Assembly: GCA_016802295.1 (NCBI GenBank)
Contig: JAESIW010000203.1
Coordinates: 472,264-536,263 of the forward strand
Source: Brachionus rotundiformis
Taxonomy: Eukaryota > Rotifera > Eurotatoria > Ploima > Brachionidae
Length of the DNA: 64,000 bases
Direction: 5' to 3'
A program made the translations under genes and the position numbers. The number at the start of each line of letters is the position of its first letter. Position 1 is the first letter of the stretch. The notes beneath the pieces are model-generated. The model ran no database searches. It had not been told where the DNA came from and was given only the letters and a program-made list of their open reading frames with translations. Below are positions 14,599 to 28,582 of the stretch, piece after piece.

Positions 14599-14979
14599 CC
14601 TTAATTTTTGTATTTATAAAGAGAAAGAATAAAAATGCATTTAAAAAATTATCAAATGTTTTTTATTGTCACTTGAAAATCTATTCTTAATCAATTAATT
14701 CAAAATTTAAATTAGCAAAGCAACGACTTAAATAATTTTTGTTATGGCTGTTCATACGAATTTTAACGAAAATATCGACAAGATCAAATAATAAATAATT
14801 AATTGTAAAAAAATCGAATTTATAAAGTTTTAATTTTTTTTATTTTAAATTGTAAAGAAAATTAAATAAATTTAAAAAAAAGTACTTATTTATTTAATAT
14901 TTTTGTCCTTACCAGTGTAATAAATAACATTGATTAATCAATTGTTTTATTCAAAAACAGTTTATCTATTATTAGATAA
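14599..14979. other. Short intergenic interval between PP1 copy 1 and COMMD5 copy 1
   Basis: AT-rich 3' UTR and flank. No gene seen apart from the poly(A) signal listed separately. Confidence 0.6.
14628..14633 (+). terminator. Poly(A) signal of PP1 copy 1
   Basis: AATAAA about 30 bp after the stop codon. Confidence 0.6.
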
Positions 14980-16038
14980 ATGTCTTTTAATCTAAATACA
15001 TCAAACCGAACTCCTTTTTGGGGATTTCGAACCCCACATGAATTCAAGTATATTCAAAAAGTGCTTAATAGTGGTATTGAAAATTTCACCATCACCAAAG
15101 CATGTTATCGAGATTTACTAAAGAGTAAGAATTTTTTTCCTATCTTTTTATCTAAAATTTTATTTGTCTACTTTATTTAGTTGTCTTATTTAATATTGAA
15201 AATTTAAATGACAACAATGAATTAAAATTGGTTGAAGAGAAAATTGATGATGCGTCAAGAAAACATTTGATTCCTTATCATTTATTAATTAACATTTATA
15301 TTGCCATTTACAAGCTTATTAAGAGCTCTGTTCGCTTATCTATCAAACAAGATGTAATATTTTATTTTTTAATCAAATTCTTTTCAAAAGTTAATTAAAA
15401 CAAATTAATTTAACTGAAAAGAATTTCAAATTTGTGTTTTAAGATAAATTCTTTATTAAAAATAAATTAATTATTTTAAGTCTGTAAAAGCAGATTTAGT
15501 CGATTTTTTAAAGTAATTTTGTTCATTTAATTAATTAATTTTAAAAAATTAAATCCGAGTTAAATTGTTCAAGGCTACCTGAAGAATTTGTCTCTGATTT
15601 TATGACTGTAATTGCCGGTCACAGGTAAATTTGTTTTCTACACTACTTAAATAATTAATATTCTACAATAATTAAATATTCCAACGGGGAAAAAAGTAAC
15701 AATTTTTTAAAAATTTATTTATTTTAATTAATTCAAAAGGGAAGCTATTTGGTGTAGATTAATTTTTAAAATTAAGGCGAGAAGGTGTCGAAAAGAGTTT
15801 GTCGCTGAATTATGCCAAGTACCAGGCAATTGGTTCAATCAAATGGAGAATAGATGTTTCTTTATCCTCAAGCTCGGTCGCCCGAGGCCTCTTGCCAACA
15901 ATTGTAATTAAAATCTATCTATCTGATGGCGTAATTAAAACATTTGAAATGAGCGTGCAAATGTTTCATTTGCTTCGATTTAATGTCGCCGCTGTTCTAA
16001 AGGAAATGTATGATGTTCAGAATAGACAAATTTTTTAA
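14980..16038 (+). CDS. COMMD5: COMM domain-containing protein 5, copy 1
   Basis: Five exons: 14980-15124, 15181-15353, 15481-15512, 15574-15624 and 15777-16038 (220 aa). The C-terminal exon is a COMM domain: KWRIDVSLSSSSVAR (conserved Trp and the SxS segment), then FEMS and FHLLRFNVAAVLKEM, the typical ending. The N-terminal part is the helical HN domain. COMMD proteins form the hetero-decameric Commander/CCC complex, which works with retriever and WASH in endosomal recycling. The RTPFWG start and the domain details best fit COMMD5. The gene lies 381 bp downstream of PP1 copy 1 and has the same exon lengths and phases as the copy at 22152, except for exons 2 and 5. Confidence 0.88.
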
Positions 16039-19000
16039 TTTAATAGAAAAAAAAATTATTTTAATTTATCAAAATTAAGAATAATTCCGCTTAATCTCAT
16101 TTAAGTATTTATATGAATTAATAATTTATCTTTGAAACAAATTCTAGGCTAGAATCTAGCACTTTTTTTAATAACAAAGTCTCAACAAAAGTAAATAAAA
16201 GATAGCTGGATTATTTTTTAATGTTTTACTTCTAGGGATTTGAATGAAACAATAACTAATTAATGATTTATGATTTGAAATTTACATAAGAGATGAATAA
16301 ATAATTATTCAATCGATTTGAAAACTTATATTCTTGACAAGAATATTTTAAAGTTTATTATTTAATGAAAAATTATAAGTTCTTTTATGAGGAAGAAGTT
16401 ATTTTTTTGGATCAGGAACTCTCAATTCCACTTAAATAATTTAATTTAGAGCTTGCTTTTAGTTATTACATTTTTTAATTATTATTTTAATAAACAATTA
16501 ATCTAGGTTTTTTTTATATTTTATTTAATAAATTTTTTTTGTTATTTATGCTGCACGTTTATGGTTCTGGATAAATAGATAAATTGATTGAAATTTGACT
16601 CTAATTAATTTTTTACCAAGGTTAAAAATGAACTCCTTTTCAATTGGTATATATAAGAAGCCATTAAGGAAATAAACCTTAGAAGTATTTTTTGTTTGCT
16701 AAGAATAGATTAAAAAGGCTTAAAATAAATTATATTATTTTGATTATTTTATAAATATATTTTTTTTGTAAGCTCAAAGGTAATAGTTTACTTTCATCTC
16801 ATTAGCCTAAACTTGGTTAACTTTTTAAACAATTATTTCTTACTAAATGAGTTTGATAAAAGCTAATTTATCAAGATTTTATCTTTTGATTATGTTCTAA
16901 ATGAAAAAATCTGAAAAAAATAATACTCTAAATTTCTTAGAGGGGTATTAAAATATTTTATGCAATAATATTTATTTTATTCTAATTAATTAAATTAATT
17001 TAGAGCCGAAAGGAAAAAATTCAGGCAACATAATCCATTAAAAGTTTATAACAAACTGTTATACTAAGCTCGACTTTAATTAAAAAAGTAATTACAAAAA
17101 CTCAAGTAATCATGCTTCGTCGAGACTATCCACATTATCTCTACTATGAAATTCATTATTTATACATTTTTATTTTGTTATGCAGTTTTTATGTTTAATT
17201 AATCAACTATAATTTTTGCAAGTTTACTAATTACATTTTAGAAGAATGATTTTATGCCTATTTGAAAAGAAATTGATTTTTTTTAATTAATGATGAAAGA
17301 TAGCTGAACAAAAAAGCTAAATAACTGTATTTTAAATCAAATTGACATTGTTACAGAAATAATTGTTATTATTTAATAAAATATTTAATCAAATTTTTAC
17401 ATTTAGATTAATTAACTATTTCATTTTAATAAATTTGATAATTTTTAAATGATTAGCTTGAGTAAATTGATTCTTTCGTTTTTTAGGACAATTAAAATTT
17501 GAATAACAATATTCAAACTAGTTCTAATTTATTTCCTTTAATAAGCTGATGTTTAAAATGATTAAAATAATCGATCGAAAAATATTAAGAACATATTTTT
17601 AAAAAAAAATTTGTGCGAGAATTAATTATTTAATCAACATTTGGGCTGAAAGGTAGGTTAGAATAAATAAGATAAATCAAAGATAAAAAAGAGTTCGAAC
17701 CAACTATCAACATGTTGGCTTTTATTCCCAATTTATCAATTTTACTTACCATGCATTCAAATTAACTAAAAGAATTTTATTTCATATCTAAAATAATCTT
17801 CCAAAATTATCTTAAAAGCTAAAAGTCATTAATTTTGTTCCGTAATCATTTGTCTGTCATTCGATCCAAAAGCTTATTTATTAGATGCTTTAATTATTTT
17901 TTAAATTAATAAAAATCGGCTTTGTGATAAAATTTTCAACAAAAGAATTTAATAAAATATTAACTAAATCAAATTATCTATTTTATAGTGTATATTTTTT
18001 CTAGAATTAAAATTTTCAAATTTTAACCTTGAAAGCATGTCAACCCGCACAAGATGTATCAGCGCTTGGATATAATTAAGTGTTTTAAAAACATTAAGTA
18101 CCAAAAATACGCCCAATATTAATTAAATTATTTTAATTTTTACGGGTTGAATTTTTTTGAGTGGTTTGTGGGTCTTGGTAAAGCTTTAGCCAAAAATTTC
18201 AAATCATTCACATTAGACATGTATTGCATAATTTCTTAAAAAAAAAGCTTTTTTTCTTATTTTAAGCCAAAGCTAAATATCAAAATTAATATTTATTTTA
18301 CGTTTTTATAAGGTTAATTTATTTTTTATTTTATTGAAAGAATAAATATCAATCTAAAAATAATGAAACTAGTTCTAAGCATAAACATTTAGTTATAATT
18401 AGTTTTTGGCTTTTTTGTGTTTGTAATTTGGATTTATCTTTCCAAGAGTTTGGTCAAGAGTGGCTTTTTGTTTCTATTTATTTATACAACTAGGAGACAT
18501 CTTTAAAGGTAAATTAGAAATTATTTTTTTAAAATAATATAATTACTAGCTGACGAATTCAACTAAATGAAGCAAGAGCACTTTATAATTATTAATTACT
18601 ATATTTTGGAATTTAAAAGAAAAGCTTTTTTTTTCTCCATTATTTGTTTGATATTTATTTGTCTAGAGTTGAAAATATAAAATTAGAATTAAGTGTTTGC
18701 ATTGATTTTTGGTTGGTACCAATTTACCATTCATTAATTATTTTAATTTTAAGTTTTTTGTTCCAATTTTTTTTTTTTATGAGAAATTTTTAAAATTAAA
18801 TTCTGAAATTAAAAAAGCTCCAACATGGTCTCATTTTCAGCCTAATTAAACGAATAATTTAATTAATGTCATTTGGAAACAAATGGCCTAATGTTTCGTA
18901 AAATGTTAAGTTTTAAATTTCACCATAAACCCAGTTGTAGGACTAGACATCAAATATTTTTAGAAAATAAATTATATGCTATCTCTATTTACGTCATTGT

Positions 19001-20224
19001 TAGATAAATAAATCTAATCTTATTCGGCTCATAATCAAAAATGGCTTAAATATGTCGTGCAAATACTCATTAGGAATTTCGTCAGCGAGTCTTAAATTCG
19101 CTTTTGCACCTAAATCTAATTTAAAGATGTGATTAGATATAATTAGATTTGGCACAGTTGAAATGGCGTGTAAATTTTTCCACTCATTTGGTGAAACCAA
19201 TAATTCCAAATATTTCATCCCACATTTTTATCTAATATCATTAATCCTAGATAACTAGGGCTCCCATAACAAAAGAATTTTTTTAAATAAAAGGTATTAA
19301 GTTTTATTGTTTGGTTAACTCGGAGAGTTTAATCCCGGCAATGCTTTCTAACTTTGAATGTGAACAAGGCGTCTAATTCATTAGCGCCTTTAGCTAGATA
19401 AGTTATTAATCATCAATGTAAGCTGTCTAATTTTAGATTATAAATTTTATCTTATTGATTGTGTAGCTTCGACAACTTAACTAGGCGTTCTCTTTATTTA
19501 TCAGAATTGGGTCTTATCGCTATTGGTAATGGAATATCTCTTTTATCATTTAATAAGAATAATTTAAAAGAATTTTATTGATTTATTTCCTTCGTTTAAA
19601 GATTAAATAAAATCTTTTATGTGTTGATTAATGTGGTTGGTAATGTTGAAAATTTATGATGATGATGATGATTAGCCCAAGAGGAAGATACTTAAATTAG
19701 TTGGGCGTATAAAACTAAGGCCTGTTTGCCAAAGGCTTTGCTTTAAAAGCCAAATATTGACTTTATGGGATATTTTAATGAATTATTGCAAAACATTTAT
19801 TGTTGCAAGCAAAAAAAAATATATGTATATATAAAAAAATAAAAAAAAAGAATAATAAAATTTAATACAAAAGATATAACCGTTGCTTAGGACAACCTTT
19901 ATTTTTGTTTTATTTTTTTTTCATTAAATTTGTCAAAAAAAAAGTTAATTTTATAGAAAAAAAAATAAAATACATCTTAAAAATTATTATTTTAACTTTT
20001 TTTTTCCAAACACCTTTTGTAAAAAAAATTTCGCCTTTTTTTTCGATTACCAAAGTTTATTTACCAAATTTGTGTGGCAAGCAATTGATTTTTTTTTAAT
20101 TCAGATTTAATTTAAATAAAAAAATGAAGCGGAATTTGTAAGCAATTAAGCAGACAAAAACTAAATTAAGAAAATAAACAAGACGAATATTAAATATTTT
20201 ATTAATTGATTATTAGAGTTAATA
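16039..20224. other. Intergenic, AT-rich, between the two PP1-COMMD5 units
   Basis: No supported gene. Simple-sequence tracts include a GAT repeat near 19657-19674. A 72-codon minus-strand frame at 19000-19218 looks somewhat protein-like but matches nothing I know and has no clear splice sites. Confidence 0.6.
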
Positions 20225-21523
<1,299 letters not shown>

Positions 21524-22151
21524 ATTAATGAATCAATTTCTTTAATTCGAGTTTTTTTAATTAGTATTTTTTTTTACTTTTATTTTTTCAAAATTAGCCG
21601 TTTATAATTTCATAAAATAATAAATTTGATTAATTTTATTTTTTGGCTATTTATTCTTTCGGTTCCGATTTTTGGTGTTTGGAACCATTTTTTTCTTTGC
21701 TGAGTTAATAATCAAAAATTATTTGTATTTAAGTTTTGTATGTTAATAAAATCAAATAAAATTATTTAAAGCTTTAATTCTTTTTAATAAACTTTTTAAA
21801 TAAAGAAACCAAATTTAATAATTAATTTTCATCATCTCATTCAAAATGATAATAATTTAAAAAATATTTACTTTTATTTTATTTTTTTCTTGTTACTAAG
21901 GTTTCTTTTTGGTATTATTTTATTGCTCAAGTACCTCTTAGCTTTAATTTTTGTCTGGCTAGACCAAATATAAATGATAATATCATTATTTAAACTTGTT
22001 TAAGTCTAGATAATATTATTCTAAAACAAATCATAAATTATTACTTATTATATTTTTCAAAATTATCTGTTTTTATCATTATCACGTGAAGTGATTTAGT
22101 AAATGACTAAATGCATATTTTTTTTAAAATTAAATTAAATAATCTAAAATT
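21524..22151. other. Intergenic between PP1 copy 2 and COMMD5 copy 2
   Basis: AT-rich 3' flank. No gene seen. Confidence 0.6.
21619..21624 (+). terminator. Poly(A) signal of PP1 copy 2
   Basis: AATAAA about 95 bp after the stop codon. Confidence 0.5.
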
Positions 22152-23014
22152 ATGTCATCTATAGTTCAAAGCTACGATCGGACACCATTTTGGGGTCCAA
22201 GGATAACCAGAGAATTTAAGTACTTGCAATTAATTTTAAATGGCAAAAACCAATTAGTAAATGTAACCAAGGCTTGTTTTAGGGAATTTCTTAAAGGTTT
22301 TTCTTAAAATTTAAAGTATTTTTAATTTACTTATAATTTAAACATTTAAAGTTATAATTCAGGTGTTAGAAAACAAAAATGATAGCATGGGCTATGTAGA
22401 TAGATTTAAATTCATATCTGATAGCTACAACATACCTGAAAAAGACAGTATTTTATTGATAGCAAGTTTGGAAAAATTGTTCAGACTGGCCTTAAAAAAT
22501 CCACTTAAAAAACAAGATGTATTTATTCCTTTATTATCTTTTATATTTATCTAAATGAAAAATTTCAGATTGTCAAAGAAGATTTAATTGATATTCTGAA
22601 GTAAAATTAAAAAAAAAAATTTTCTTTGAAATCATAAAAACATTTTTTTAGGCTACCAAAAGAAAATGTATCGGATATGATTAATGTTCTTTACGGATCA
22701 AAGTATTTTATATAAATAAATAAATTTAATAAAATTTAATTTAAAGGCTCAACATTGAAAATATTTCTTTTCATTGTCCAAAAAGTGATAATCTGTTGTC
22801 TATTAATTGGAGAATAGATGTTTCATTATCTACAAGCTCACTTAATCGTACCATGGATCCTTATATTTCAATTAAATTAAATTTATCTAGCGGAAAAACA
22901 ATTCTTTTTGAAATGAATTTGAACACTTTTCACAAATTAAGATTTAATGTCGCTGTTGCTCTCAAGGAAATTGACGACATTTTAAACAAATCTTTTTTTA
23001 AACTAGTTGAATAA
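22152..23014 (+). CDS. COMMD5: COMM domain-containing protein 5, copy 2 (diverged)
   Basis: Exons 22152-22296, 22352-22518, 22569-22600, 22652-22702 and 22747-23014 give 220 aa. The COMM domain is clear: NWRIDVSLSTSSLNR, then FEMNLNTFHKLRFNVAVALKEI. It shares the RTPFWG start, intron positions and phases with the copy at 14980 (exons 1, 3 and 4 have identical lengths), but the protein sequences differ at many positions. The duplication is therefore old. Both copies keep open frames and family residues, so both are probably functional. The expected role is in the Commander complex of endosomal recycling; whether the two copies divide the work is unknown. Confidence 0.87.
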
Positions 23015-24684
23015 AAAATTTAATTTATTAATAATTTTTAATTTATTAAATCCTTTGTCATTTGAGTAAAATCTCAAAAATAGTTTTTTTATGTTTTTAT
23101 GACTACATTCTTCTATTTCTGATATTTAGATAAAATTATTTTATCTTATAAAACTAATTTTAAAAAAATACAAGGAAATAAAATCAATATCTTATTGTAA
23201 AATGATTCCAAAATGAGCATTGTTATTATTTAAGAAGTTAATCATTTATGAATTTTCGTAATTATGAATACTTAAGTTGCTTTTAACTATAATAATCTTC
23301 GAAGTTTTAGAATTCTTTCTATTATTTTCTAATATTTATTAATTTTTAACTAAAATCTATAGCGCTTTTCATCTCCACTTAATTCAGTTCGTTTATATTC
23401 ATCAATTGTATCATATTTTTCATTGCTATAATATCATTTAATTTTATAATAAAAAAAAGTCTTTTTTAATACACACTTAATATAAATTGTAAATAAATAA
23501 GATCAGTTCTTGAGTAACCACGGCAACACTTAATCTCAGTATTTTAACACTCAATAGTGATCTTTTCCACTTTTTTTCTTTACCAAAATTTCTGGTCAAC
23601 ATATAAAAAATAAAATGAAATAATTAACTCCAAAAAATTAAGCGGCAGCATCCTTTTCATGCCCTGAAAAGATCAAAAGTCAAGATAAGAAGAGTTTTGG
23701 TCAAACAGTGAAATTGCTTCTCTTTGAAAAGTGAGATAAAGATTTACCATATATATGAAAATTTTGATTTATTGAAATAAAAGTAAAATAATAATGATAA
23801 TTTCTTTTTAAGCATAAAAGTAACCAGTTAATAAATTATTTAAAATTAATTAAGAGATAATTTTTTGCATCAAAAATTGTCATAGGCGGTAAAATTTAAA
23901 TGATTTTTCTTTATTTTATCATTATTTTTTGAATTTAATAAGCAAAAAACTCAACTAAAAGTATAAAGTTATCAAAGTGAAAAGAAAAAAATAGATTCTT
24001 AAGTGTTCAAAATTTAAAAAGCTATATTTAAATTTTATATTTGTTTTTAACATTTTATTATTGTGTTAAATATTTCAAAAATTTATGTTTTATTGTTCTA
24101 TGTTTTTTTAATTATATCAAATGATGAGAATTGTTTATGTTTATCTTTCTTTTTTTATTATTATATTATTATTTTTTAAAGCTTGCTTTGAATATTTTTA
24201 CTCAAATGACTAAAATAAATGTCGCTGTATATTATTTTAAACTCGGATAAATTAAATCATTTTTAATTTTATGAATCCTTTCTTTAATTTTACCGCATGA
24301 TCAAAATATTGAAACCTTTTGTTCACAATGTATTAAATGTTTATCTAGTTGGCAAATTTTTTATATCTTCTCAAAATCTAATCTATATTTTACTAAATTA
24401 ATCATAGCTATGCTATTACTGATAATGAAAAATTCTCCTAGCCCTCAATTTGTTTTAACTCTGCTAAGACAAGTGTTTGGACAGCTTTCTGACACTTGAC
24501 TTGATCGAGTCTGCAGTTAGAATAAAATTTTTGTATTTAAACTATTTATTGATACAAAATTGAATTAAAAATTACACAACTGAAAAAAAAAGCTCTTAAC
24601 AGCAAATTTTAAAAATTACAAACTAAAGCTTAAATACAATCCTTAAACTAATTAAATATGTTCCAATAAAGACATCCATTTAAG

Positions 24685-24741
24685 CTACCAAGCAGAGCTC
24701 TTCAATGGACACAGCAAGGCAGACAAAAGATGGAACATCCT
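24685..24741 (+). mobile_element. Remnant of a non-LTR retrotransposon ORF 3' end
   Basis: The frame reads LPSRALQWTQQGRQKMEHP, which resembles the post-reverse-transcriptase segment (xPxxALxWxPxGxR) of many non-LTR elements. A TAA just upstream and the short length show that it is decayed. Confidence 0.55.
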
Positions 24742-25019
24742 ATCTTAGACTTAATGTCTTGTTAAATTCTTTTTAAATTTACTTCTACTTTTTTAAAATT
24801 CATATAATTTAGACAAACGCTGACTAATATATATTTATTTGCTTTTAATTAACAGTCAGTCGATTTTCGATTGTATTTTAATTTTTTTTTCATGATTTTC
24901 AACTTTTATCTACTATTATATTTTAAATAAACAAATGTTTTAATTCATATTTTATTGAGTTTTAAATTATTTCAAAATTTTAATATAAAGAAAATTCTCT
25001 GTTTTTTATAATTTTTTGA

Positions 25020-25156
25020 CTTGGACATGTGCTTAGAATGAAAAGAATACGAATACCAAACAGAGCTCTTCAATGGATACCGCGATGGTGAAGATAGAGG
25101 ATCGACTTGAGTGGAAATCAAAAGTAATGACCCCATGCTCCACAAGAAGTAAATGA
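25020..25156 (+). mobile_element. Remnant of a non-LTR retrotransposon ORF 3' end
   Basis: The first frame reads LGHVLRMKRIRIPNRALQWIP, the typical GHVxRM...ALxWxP segment after the RT domain. After a frame shift it continues as DRLEWKSKVMTPCSTRSK with a stop at 25154-25156, like the usual end of such ORFs. It is related to the remnant at 24685 and, more weakly, to the tail of the SINE near 63720. Confidence 0.65.
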
Positions 25157-28100
25157 GGAACTAAAAAAATAATTTTCAAAGGTATGATAAGATAACTTTT
25201 GTCACATTAATGTGTAGACAGTGATCTTAGACATCTAGCTGGCACCATGAATGGTTAAAATGAGCAAAATCACTCAATCAATTTACATTTTCGAATAAAA
25301 AATAATCAAATAAATATTTAAATAGTTTATTATTTTCTAATTAACTTGAAAAATAAAATATTAAATATCTAATCATTTTAGATTACAAAAACACAGCCTT
25401 AGGAAGTCATTTAAATTATCTCAAATTATAAAACTATAAATAGAATTAAATACATAAAAATATTTTATGTGCATAAGCATGTTTGATTGATTATTTTGTG
25501 ATTTTTAATTTTAATGGGAAATTATTATTAGTAATTAAATTAATCCTAAAATAAGGATCAATGTTTCCTTCATACACCTTTTAATTATTCAGGCATTGTT
25601 CATCATATAAGAAAATTAATTTTAGATTAAGCTATTGATTTTATCAAATTGAAATTGTGGTCAACCATTGGCCAACAAGAAGAGATAATTTCACTATTTG
25701 AGAGATAATAAATTTCCAGCTCAATTAGTTGCAACAATTTCACAGTGGAAAAGACAAAAATAATAATAAACACGCCAATTGCATGGTGCTTGATTTTGTA
25801 TCACTAATTGAATAAGTTAAGCTAAGATATCTTAGTTAGAAAGATAAGCCTATTACAATTGATCAGATCAGATACAATTTGTCACATTAAACACCTTTGG
25901 AGAGTATCTCAATTAGCAAAAATATGTGTCGAGTAGAGCCTAGCTCTGTAGGGCCTATTTAAAAACAAAAAAAATGTAAAAAGCAATAAGCAAAATTTGT
26001 TTTAATTATCAACCAATTTTAATGTAATTAAATTTAATTAAAATATTTCGTCTGTAAGCTAGGAAAAACATAAAAATGATTGAAAACATAGACAATTAAC
26101 TCTGTGCTAAGAGTAGATTGGAATTTGGAAAATTACAAATTTTTCTTATAAGCAAATATGTCAATCATGAATGCTGGTTTGGGCACTAAATTGACTATTG
26201 GCAAAAATTAGCAATCTCATCAATTTTGAAGGCAACAAAAATGCTTTAACACAGTGATCAAATAGAAGGCAATGAGGGGGAGAGGGAGAGACAAAAAACT
26301 TTATTAATTATCAATTATCATGACAAATATTGATTTATAGGACATAAAAGCCAACAAGCAAAATCAACAAACTAAATGGCATATTGCGTGAGGAGATACA
26401 CTTAGGCATAGATCAAAAATTCCAAGCCTTGATTACTCGAAATCGATTTATTAATTTAATTAAAATTAGTTTTTATTATTCTTTTCCTTTTATTTTTTGT
26501 GTAAGGCAAAAATTGCTTAAGTTCCGATGTCATTTTATCAGTCATATATTACGACAAGCATACACAAAGAGGACGCCGACATTCGTTCAAAACACGAATG
26601 GGCTTTTGGAACTATTAAGCATGAAATTTTAGTCTTCCTGCTGATAATGGATGCAGCGATAAAACAAGCTTGAACAAATTAATTAAGACCGAACAGGTAA
26701 ATCGAAAAAACAGTTAGAATTAAATTGGATTTATTAGAAAATCAGCCAACAAAAATTAATCAAATTTTTTTCTAATCAAAAATGGTTCTTTTTCTTTTTT
26801 TTGTCGTTGTTGTTCAGAAATTTGATCCCTAATTAAGTTTCATTCAATATTTTTTATAGAGTGCCATAATCTGCTAAAATCCAATCAAAATTTATATATG
26901 TTGTCATTTATTCTGGAAGTAATTGCTTTTTTTGTTGTTGTTCTTGTTGTTGTTGAGAAAGTTTGTAGAAAAAGAAAAAGAAACTATTCTTATTTGTTAT
27001 GATTTAAGTTTAGTTATTTGTCGGCACAGTATTGAATTAGGATTTAAAGACTAGTAGAATTTTTCTAGGCGATTTGGATAGGATAGTAGAAAATCTGTCG
27101 GTGGATTTGCTTTCACAGAATTTTATCTGATATGTCAATAGCTGTGTGTCGTATTTGATTCAAACAAGCAGACATCACAAACATATCGTTTCTTATCTCT
27201 CTATAATGAACTACTAATATCAGCGATCTAACAGGTCTCTATTCAAATAGAAATTTCTCAGCTATCAAATAGGCCTCGCTACAGTTTAGCTTCTTGCTTA
27301 TTTTTGTTTAAGATAAGATTTTAAGCAAATTGCGCATCTTCAATATATATAAGGATTCAAACACTTGGGTGGATTTAATTAGTTTAGTATTTTTTTACTT
27401 TGGAGGAATTCAATCTAGGACTTGGCACTAGTTATATAAATGAGTGTGTATCAATTTTATTTTATTATATCCAAGAAAAAGTATTTTTAAGGTATGAGTA
27501 ATTTGAAATGATTAATTTTTTTAGTAAAGCCTTAGAAAGGACTTGACTTGACGCCATTTAAGCTTAAGTTAAGAGAATGTTAGCTAGAGTGGATAGGATA
27601 GAGGGTTGACTAGTTGCGCAGGGGGGAAATTGCGAGAGCCTCGTGTGCAAATTGAATAGCAGCAGTGAAACACTGTTCTTTCAGTTGCTCTATTGATTGA
27701 ATAAAAAAGGCTTGGCTAGTTGCGCAAGCGAGCCTCGTACGTGTTTCAGTTTCAAACACAGTGGCTTGCTTGCTCGAACATGAAAGCCCGAACATTTCAC
27801 TATCCAACAAATGTTCACCAGCTCTTGTTCGTTGTTAAATCATTAGAACAAATTTACATTTTAGATAAAATAAATTTTATTTTTTTAATTAAATTTTATT
27901 TAATGAAATTAATTATACAAAAGGAGAAAAAGGTACACACGGCCAAAGACTAGTGTATTTAAAATTGACTTTTTAATTAAAAAAAAAAAAAGATAGAGAA
28001 AATTAATTTGTACCATAAAAAAAAATAAGAAAAAAATCCAATAAAACAAAAAGTAATTATTTTTTCCAATAGATATATAAATGACAATTTCAAGACGAAA

Positions 28101-28582
28101 AAATTTGTTGCTATTGCCCAGTCCTTAACTTCAGATGAGCTAAATGTTTTAAATACTTATAGCTCGATATTTATCTTGAAGATTTGTTTTTTTTTTATTT
28201 GGTTACTAAATGACAAATCGAGCTCTCTCTATTTGTTTGACAAGAAAAATTTAAGATTTTTTTCTCCTCTCTCTCTCTTTTCTTTTGTTCACCAATAAAA
28301 TATTTATTTTCTTGACAAAAAATATAACCAATATAAATTATTAATGGGTGGAGAAATAGAAAATCTAATTGGTTTTTATTAAGCATTATAAAAAACAAAA
28401 TCAGTCTTTCTCATTTTATTTTATTTTATTTCGATTAATAAAAATGAAACAAAAACCCAATCAAATATTCGAATAGTTATTTCTTTATTTTTATTCATTT
28501 ATAAACAAAATAAAACTATTATTTATCTATTGTTTTTTATTTAAAATTTAACATAGATAGATAGATATAATAGAAAAGAAAA

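Larger units (their letters stand above)
23015..28582. other. Intergenic region upstream of Hmx
   Basis: Mostly AT-rich. It holds two retrotransposon remnants (24685-24741 and 25020-25156). An unrecognised protein-like frame of 46 codons lies at 26533-26673. A less AT-rich patch with a partial direct repeat lies around 27540-27800, about 0.8-1 kb upstream of Hmx. Confidence 0.6.

Noticed and set aside
17690..17715. GTTCGAAC with a run of A/T as a tRNA 3' half
   Set aside because: No cloverleaf can be formed around it on either strand.
19000..19218. 72-codon minus-strand open frame
   Set aside because: No recognisable motif, no flanking splice sites and no partner exons. Its length is possible by chance.
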